NCBI GenBank assembly: GCA_030770535.1
Contig: JASVEC010000007.1
Coordinates: 124,001 to 188,000 of the forward strand
Direction of reading: 5' to 3'
Length of the DNA stretch: 64,000 nucleotides
Source of the DNA: Batkoa obscura
Taxonomy: Eukaryota; Entomophthoromycota; Entomophthoromycetes; Entomophthorales; Batkoaceae
The notes beneath the pieces are model-generated. The model worked only from the letters and a program-made list of their open reading frames with translations. It was not told where the DNA came from and did no database searches. A program made the position numbers and the translations under genes. Below, one piece after another: positions 57,270 to 64,000 of this stretch. How positions within the stretch are numbered: the first letter of the stretch is position 1; the number at the start of each line of letters is the position of its first letter.

Positions 57270-57724
57270 ATAAAAAGCTTTTATTGTATCATATATTTTG
57301 CTAAATACCAGTTGTATAATCTTTTTGATTTTAGTCTAATCTATTCTCGAACAAGATTGTTGAGTTATTGTTAAAAAATTAAATCAATTTGAAAATAATC
57401 AATCATATGAGGATTTTTTTTTTGGCTTCACTTTTTCTATCTTTCAAACACTATTTGAGTGGAAAAATTAGTAAAATTCTTAAATATAAAAATACATTCC
57501 CATGTAATCAATAATCTACTATTAATTTGTATCAATTTATTCATAGTTAAAGACAAAACTTTTATTTGTCTAATCACAAACATGAAGTTTAAACTATATG
57601 ATGATTAAAAAAGCAAATGAAATGTAGATTGTCAAAAACTATTGATTTTAGGATTAAAATATTTATTAAAACAGCTACTATGCCTTTAAGAATTAAATTA
57701 ATTCATGTAATTTATTATATGATA
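57270..57724. other. Spacer with one MITE
   Basis: 455 bp between the 3' ends of subtilisin D and the ArfGAP gene; one MITE at 57406-57506. Confidence 0.5.
57406..57506 (-). repeat. MITE, TATGGGG family
   Basis: About 101 bp, TATGAGGATTTTTTTTTTGG to ACATTCCCATG; core gtggaaaaattagtaaaatt. Confidence 0.75.
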
Positions 57725-58549
<825 letters not shown>

Positions 58550-58839
58550 AAAAAATAATTAGGTTAATTTTTGATGTGTGTTTATAATTTGACCATAAAC
58601 CAATAATATCTTGTGAAGTTTTTAAATCTAAGGATGAGATGATAATGTAGATGTTATAATATATTATTTATTAACCAGCTTTGATATAGTTTAGATGTAA
58701 TAAATTATAGCTTAGATATAATAAATTATAATTTGCTCAATAAAAATAGTTACATAAAGGTAATTTTATTTAAAAATTAAGGATTAAAGAGAATAGAATT
58801 CAATGGTTATGATTTAGTTATACAAAATGAATTATTTAA

Positions 58840-61800
58840 TTAAAGGTCATCTTGAAGGATGAGTTCAATAGCGCGATTAACAAATTCTTTGTTGCTCTTG
58901 CTAATGTCGAGCTGGAACATGCTATCTAAACGTTCTCTGAGCTGACGTTTAGTGACTTGCATAAGATCTACTCCAGATAATATTTGCTTGATACCATCAA
59001 TGACTTGGTGTTCGGTTGGGTAATTAGGTAATTGGTGGTATTGTGGTAAGGCAGGATGTAAACCTTGTGGTAGTGGAGAAGGATTACGTGATGCAATATT
59101 ACCCATTGGAATGTATTGTGGTGGTGCTGCATGTGCTAAGGACATTTGTGATTGTGGTCTAAAAGCAGATTGTCTTTGGTAAGATTCAGTGCTTAAATGT
59201 GGCTGTGGCATCTGGGTATTCAAATAAGCATTTGAGGGATATAATCCTTTCTCTGGTGCTTGTGACATTGGTGAGTGAGACCTAATGGATGGTTCGTGTG
59301 TTGATGATTTTTCAGTTTGAGCTTCTAAAAGATCTCTTTCATATTCATCCCATTTACGAGTTGGAATAGAACTTGGGTCGAATTTGACATCTTCAACGGC
59401 TGCAACTTTCTTCTTTTTACCACCATCACCTAATACAACACGAGTATTACCCCATGAGAAATCATCAAAATGCCAGAAAGAATAAATTGGAATAAAGAAG
59501 GCAAAGACTGGAAGAGCGCATAAGTAGATCATCATCCATCCTATTTGATTCCATTGACGACGAAGTAAGAAGACAAGCATTTGTAGTGCATAGGGTGCAA
59601 CTAAGAACAGAATAGAAAGAGCACCAATCAATTTACTATCATCGACAATAAGTCTGTAGATAATGTAACCAAGATATAATAAAGTGGCAGGCATGACAAG
59701 GGTAGAGAATAAATCCATAAAGACAACAAATCTCATAGAGAAACAACAGAAACCACATAATCTAGGTAAGAAAACAAGTTCCATAAGATTATGAACAGTA
59801 GAGTTAATCCATCTTCTTCTTTGTGATAAAAGAACTGAGAAAGTATCAGGTGCATTAGTTAAGCACTTAGCGTCGGGTGTAAAGGTCATCTTAAAGAATG
59901 GGAAGTGCTTCAACATAAGAGTTGTAAGATAACGATCCTCACCTAAATGAAGTAAATTTTTCATGTGTAAAGTTTCAACAACGTTCTCAGAATAGTCTTT
60001 GATAATTACATTGTTTACTAACAATGGTTTGGTGCCATCAGCAGAACGAAGACGATACATGGAGAAACAACCTGGTAAACAAGTAACAGAACCAAATAAA
60101 GATTCAAATGATTTAGCCAAATAATGGGACATATAGTATTCATATACTTGAATCATAGTAGCCCAAGTGTCAGTTTCATTTAATAATGCAGTTTCACCAC
60201 AAATACCCATGACTTTGGTATCATGTAACATAGCTGCTACAAGTCTATTAAGAGAATCAGGCATAACCATAGTATCAGCGTCCACCATTAATACGAATTC
60301 ATAGAAATGAGGATCAACACCAATTACATTCTTGATTTGATGATACATTTCTAACTCAAGAGGAACCATAGGGTAATCATAATGTACTTTGTTAAAGAAC
60401 TTCATTAAGACCATTTGGGAATCACGTTTACCACGATTGCCTGGTTTAGAACGTTCGGTTGGTTTTCCTACTTTAACAACGACAATATAAGGAACAACAT
60501 GCCCTTTGCATTCATATAACCCAGTGTAAACTTTACCCATATTATGTTGCTTACTACCTTCACCTAAAGAAATGAAAGATAATGGCTCACTTTCTTCTTC
60601 ATTAGGGTCTGCACCAAGGAGATTGAGTACAATTCTTGGAGTTGGGAGATCATTACCACCACCAATAACCATACCATCTGGAATAATAAATAATAATTTA
60701 CGCTTATCATCATACTTTAGTGCAGCCAATGAATCAATTGTGAGCCTTAGAGATTCTTCACCTTCGGTATAACATGGTACGTTACAAATAACAAATTTAT
60801 CATGATCTTCTGGCTCCGGATGTGATCCCAATTGTAATGAGGCCAAAAATTTAATAAAAAGAATGGCAAACAAGAAAACAGATACAGCTAGTAAGAGATA
60901 TTGCGCAAAAAGACATTGGAAAGATTTACGATCATCAATAACACCTGCGTAAAACAAATTATCAAGGCATCTTATCAATCGCTGCCTTTCTTGTCTATCA
61001 GGCACTACCTTGGTATTAAATTGATTAGAATCTTCTGTTCCTCTTAATTTAGGGATAAAGCCATTAATGAACTCATTTGGAAGGAATTCCGTTTCAGTCA
61101 TTGAATCTCGTGCTTCGCCTCCTGGTGCTTTTATATATGTGTTTGCATATTGCTGTAGACTGTAAATCTTTTCAGTGCCTTTATCTTTATCTTTATAAAC
61201 AAAGAACTTTTTTCTATCGAAATTTTTTTCTATATCTTCAGCAGAATAGGCCATATCCCCCAAAAACCCTGGTTTCAACATGGTTATTAAAGCATTGTCA
61301 AACTTCTGATACCCATTATCATCATCATCTGATCGTCTAAAATACCTATTGTCATGTGGAGGAGGGAGATCCCAAGGTGTCATATTTCCAAACACAACTT
61401 GAGGACTGATTTCAGTACCATCGATTTTATTACACAATGCACTGATTTGCATTGGGAATAAATCAGACATATCGTTACCAGCAACTTGATCAAGAATTTT
61501 ATCAACAGGTTTATTTCCATGAGTACCATCTTTAAATGTTCTCACTTTTCTCAAATCGTATACTTTACCACGTAAAACAACTAAAGCCTTTTCTTTTATC
61601 CCTTTATCTTGGTCTACAGCGATATCCCCTAAACCGTAAATTGCTCTAGTTGGACAAATCAAAGGATTAAACAAAGCAATAAAGGCCACTACAAATAAAC
61701 AAAAGAACATAATAATAATACAAAGCGCTACTTTTTCTCTCCATGCAAATCTAACCTCCTTTAATTTCATTCTACCACAGCATGAAAGGAAAGAGGATGG

Positions 61801-64000
61801 AATCCACCAAGTTAAAGCCCATGTACAACAAATCCATGCTTTACGGGTTTTAGTTTTTGGAATCTTAGTATCTTCTTCTTCTTCTTCAATCAAGTTTCCT
61901 TTTTCATTATTCAATTCATTAGCAGCGCGAGTTAAATCAAAATCACCATACTGATCTGCAGTTGCAATAGATTCATTATCAAAGTTACTGTCGGCTTCAC
62001 TATAAAGTGAACCACGATCATCTCCACCCATACCTAAAGGATTTTGACCATGTTCAATAGCTCTTAAATTATCTTCAAGATCCCTCCATGCTTCATCTGA
62101 AAGGTAAACAAATTGAGATCCAATAGCTAAACGATCATAATTCCAACCAAATATAGTACGAACAGCTTCAATAGATTGATCAGCAGATCTTGTTAAATCA
62201 ACACCCATGGGTTCTAAAACATTTTGGTAACGAGATATAAATTCATCATGTTGATAACAAGCAGTGTACTCGAGACTTTTTCTTTCAGCCATAATATCAA
62301 CACTGTATCGAACCAACTGTTCACGAATGGTTTCAGAATCAATATGATGTGGACCAGGTGACATACAAATAACAAACCAAGTTTCTGCGTTATCAAAAGT
62401 ATCAAATAATTCATCCATAGCATTTTGGAGTTGACTTGCCATACAGGGTATTTTACCATCAGTTAAATTGCCCTTAACACGAGCACGTTTCATTGAAGGT
62501 TGACGAAGCGGCATGCCTGATTGTTGAGCAGAAACAATAGCACCAGAAGCTTTTGGATGAGATTCAATAGTAAGACTACCATTACTAAATAAACCAGTAA
62601 CAAATGGATTTCCAGTAACTGCTCCAGACCCACGGAACGTTTGAACAAAATCGGGTGCAATACCACCCATGTTACTATCCATAAATCCATTGATAGAATA
62701 GGTCACATCCCCAAAGTAATGACGAACAGTAAATTGAGCCATAGCTTGATTAGCTTGGAAAATTTCAGCACTTTCATCTTCATGTTCTTTAATCATAGCT
62801 TGAAGTGCTGCTGCATCAGTAGCGGGTCCACGAGAACGATTAGCTTGACGTTGAAGGATATTAACTAGACCAGTGGCTTTTTTACTTAGTAGTTGAACGG
62901 TTGGTTGATTACTAAAATAATCAACAATTGGCATTTGAATTTGGTCTTCAAGATAAGAGTCATTTGAAGCTTCAAATACATGGTAACAAATATAATTATA
63001 AAGTCGTTCATTAGCGTAATTAGCACAAAATTGTTGGAAATTATTTGTTGAATTAATTTGAGTAGTACCAGGTAAATCAAGAAGTCCAAGGAAATTAGCT
63101 TGTTCTTTAACACAAAGACGAGTATTAATAAATTCAGTTACCCAAGAAAAGAGTAATGAATAAAGACATCTTGCTAAATCATCACGTTGAACAACAGCTT
63201 GAGCAGCATCTAAAAATACAGTACATGCTTCCTTTTTAATAATCTTGGTTTTATAAGTAAGCAAACCTTCTAAAGTTCCTGGATGAAGTCCAAGGAAATC
63301 AGCAACTAAATCAAGTACATCGGTATTTTTAATTAAAGCAGCATCATCACCAGTATGATGAGCTGGATTCTCAAAATTAATATTACCAAGATGTAAGATA
63401 GCAGCAAGGAGTTGAAATACTTGACTCTGAAATTTAGGATTAAAACCCAATGTTCTCATAGCTGCTTTTAAGGCTTTAAATTCGGAACTAAGTTGAGAAT
63501 TAGAAACTTGAACTCGAGTTCCACGAAGATAATTGTAATGAGATGACTCTTGCATAAGATGAAAATGAGCTCTTTCATCAGCGGAAGTACCGGCAAGCAA
63601 TTGATAAAAGGCATAAAAATTCGATTCTTGAGAACCAGGGAAGCAAACACGATTTCTTTCTAAAAGATAATCTAAATGTTTAAATCCAACAGCTCTACCT
63701 TTATGATCAAATTGAATTTCAGTATAAAGACCAAATCTAGAAGCATGAGAATTGATACTAGTAGCTGCTTGACCAAACGAATTAATAACAGTGTATGAAT
63801 TTAGAAGTTGCTTAAAAAGCTTGGATTCTTTTTTAGAACTTTTTCTCAAAGCAGCCAATTGGGATACAAATAATTCTTTTGCTTTGGATTTTCCAGAACC
63901 AGAATCACCAACAAAGATAACAGATTGATCAATAGCTGAACGACGTAAATGAAAATAAGTAGTATTAGCTAATTGATAAATATGAGCTGGTAATTGAGTG
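58840..64000 (-). CDS. Chitin synthase with myosin motor-like head, 5' end cut by window edge
   Basis: The frame stays open to the right edge, so the N-terminus lies outside; over 1715 residues are visible. Order: myosin-like head with P-loop GDSGSGKS (63894-63917; conventional myosins have GESGAGKT); two membrane spans (about 61800-61650); a cytochrome b5-like segment (KVYDLRKVRTFKDGTHGNKP); another span near 60850. Next comes the class 2 chitin synthase core with VDADTMV and the QRRRW product-binding motif (near 59815), several C-terminal spans, and a DEK_C domain in the last 55 residues. This is the fungal class V/VII architecture: wall chitin at growing tips, with the head tethering vesicles to actin. 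No introns in the visible part. Confidence 0.95.
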   Translation of the reverse strand, partial: TQLPAHIYQLANTTYFHLRRSAIDQSVIFVGDSGSGKSKAKELFVSQLAALRKSSKKESKLFKQLLNSYTVINSFGQAATSINSHASRFGLYTEIQFDHKGRAVGFKHLDYLLERNRVCFPGSQESNFYAFYQLLAGTSADERAHFHLMQESSHYNYLRGTRVQVSNSQLSSEFKALKAAMRTLGFNPKFQSQVFQLLAAILHLGNINFENPAHHTGDDAALIKNTDVLDLVADFLGLHPGTLEGLLTYKTKIIKKEACTVFLDAAQAVVQRDDLARCLYSLLFSWVTEFINTRLCVKEQANFLGLLDLPGTTQINSTNNFQQFCANYANERLYNYICYHVFEASNDSYLEDQIQMPIVDYFSNQPTVQLLSKKATGLVNILQRQANRSRGPATDAAALQAMIKEHEDESAEIFQANQAMAQFTVRHYFGDVTYSINGFMDSNMGGIAPDFVQTFRGSGAVTGNPFVTGLFSNGSLTIESHPKASGAIVSAQQSGMPLRQPSMKRARVKGNLTDGKIPCMASQLQNAMDELFDTFDNAETWFVICMSPGPHHIDSETIREQLVRYSVDIMAERKSLEYTACYQHDEFISRYQNVLEPMGVDLTRSADQSIEAVRTIFGWNYDRLAIGSQFVYLSDEAWRDLEDNLRAIEHGQNPLGMGGDDRGSLYSEADSNFDNESIATADQYGDFDLTRAANELNNEKGNLIEEEEEDTKIPKTKTRKAWICCTWALTWWIPSSFLSCCGRMKLKEVRFAWREKVALCIIIMFFCLFVVAFIALFNPLICPTRAIYGLGDIAVDQDKGIKEKALVVLRGKVYDLRKVRTFKDGTHGNKPVDKILDQVAGNDMSDLFPMQISALCNKIDGTEISPQVVFGNMTPWDLPPPHDNRYFRRSDDDDNGYQKFDNALITMLKPGFLGDMAYSAEDIEKNFDRKKFFVYKDKDKGTEKIYSLQQYANTYIKAPGGEARDSMTETEFLPNEFINGFIPKLRGTEDSNQFNTKVVPDRQERQRLIRCLDNLFYAGVIDDRKSFQCLFAQYLLLAVSVFLFAILFIKFLASLQLGSHPEPEDHDKFVICNVPCYTEGEESLRLTIDSLAALKYDDKRKLLFIIPDGMVIGGGNDLPTPRIVLNLLGADPNEEESEPLSFISLGEGSKQHNMGKVYTGLYECKGHVVPYIVVVKVGKPTERSKPGNRGKRDSQMVLMKFFNKVHYDYPMVPLELEMYHQIKNVIGVDPHFYEFVLMVDADTMVMPDSLNRLVAAMLHDTKVMGICGETALLNETDTWATMIQVYEYYMSHYLAKSFESLFGSVTCLPGCFSMYRLRSADGTKPLLVNNVIIKDYSENVVETLHMKNLLHLGEDRYLTTLMLKHFPFFKMTFTPDAKCLTNAPDTFSVLLSQRRRWINSTVHNLMELVFLPRLCGFCCFSMRFVVFMDLFSTLVMPATLLYLGYIIYRLIVDDSKLIGALSILFLVAPYALQMLVFLLRRQWNQIGWMMIYLCALPVFAFFIPIYSFWHFDDFSWGNTRVVLGDGGKKKKVAAVEDVKFDPSSIPTRKWDEYERDLLEAQTEKSSTHEPSIRSHSPMSQAPEKGLYPSNAYLNTQMPQPHLSTESYQRQSAFRPQSQMSLAHAAPPQYIPMGNIASRNPSPLPQGLHPALPQYHQLPNYPTEHQVIDGIKQILSGVDLMQVTKRQLRERLDSMFQLDISKSNKEFVNRAIELILQDDL

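Overview
The window is a very AT-rich eukaryotic nuclear segment with short (about 40-70 bp) GT-AG introns, gene density of roughly one per 2.5 kb and long AT-rich spacers. The gene set is fungal: a Ste12 regulator with C2H2 fingers, a Sho1 osmosensor, a proteinase K-like subtilisin family and a chitin synthase with a myosin-like head and DEK_C tail. The base composition, short introns and secreted subtilisins suggest an early-diverging filamentous fungus, possibly an Entomophthoromycotina such as Conidiobolus. That placement is inference, not proof.

Layout. 1-10 kb: the 3' part of a LYC1-like acetyltransferase, STE12, then a head-to-head pair of nearly identical subtilisins (A minus, B plus). 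10-15 kb: a broken RNase T2 gene, a cluster of about 105-bp inverted-repeat elements (MITEs), and a 2.47-kb DNA transposon with an intact transposase and matching ends. 15-19.2 kb: RPB2, whose start codon seems to be split by an intron. 19-31 kb: two M1 aminopeptidases on the minus strand, flanking a GDSL-like protein, an unknown gene and an aldo/keto reductase. 31-35.4 kb: COQ8 and an ER-type glycosyltransferase. 35.4-42.2 kb: gene-poor, holding MITEs and a decayed aldo/keto reductase. 42-51.3 kb: an alpha/beta hydrolase, NOP53, SHO1, a Rab5-type GTPase and an unknown gene with an Arg/Asn/Ser-rich N-terminus. 52.8-57.3 kb: a second head-to-head subtilisin pair (C minus, D plus). 57.7-64 kb: an ArfGAP and a myosin-chitin synthase running off the right edge.

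Two themes stand out. First, paralogues have been homogenised in patches. Subtilisins A and B share a gap-free 1046-bp tract with only 2 mismatches, while their signal peptides, C-terminal tips and flanks differ. The two aminopeptidases share 621-bp and 122-bp near-identical patches separated by diverged sequence. Second, at least 13 short TA-flanked elements beginning TATGGGG share their termini with the 2.47-kb transposon, whose transposase I could not place in a known superfamily. One copy interrupts the RNase T2 gene.

Much of the secreted set (four subtilisins, the former RNase T2, the GDSL protein) fits an organism that degrades external protein and other polymers. The remaining genes are housekeeping: transcription, ribosome assembly, ubiquinone synthesis, endosomal traffic, osmosensing and wall synthesis.
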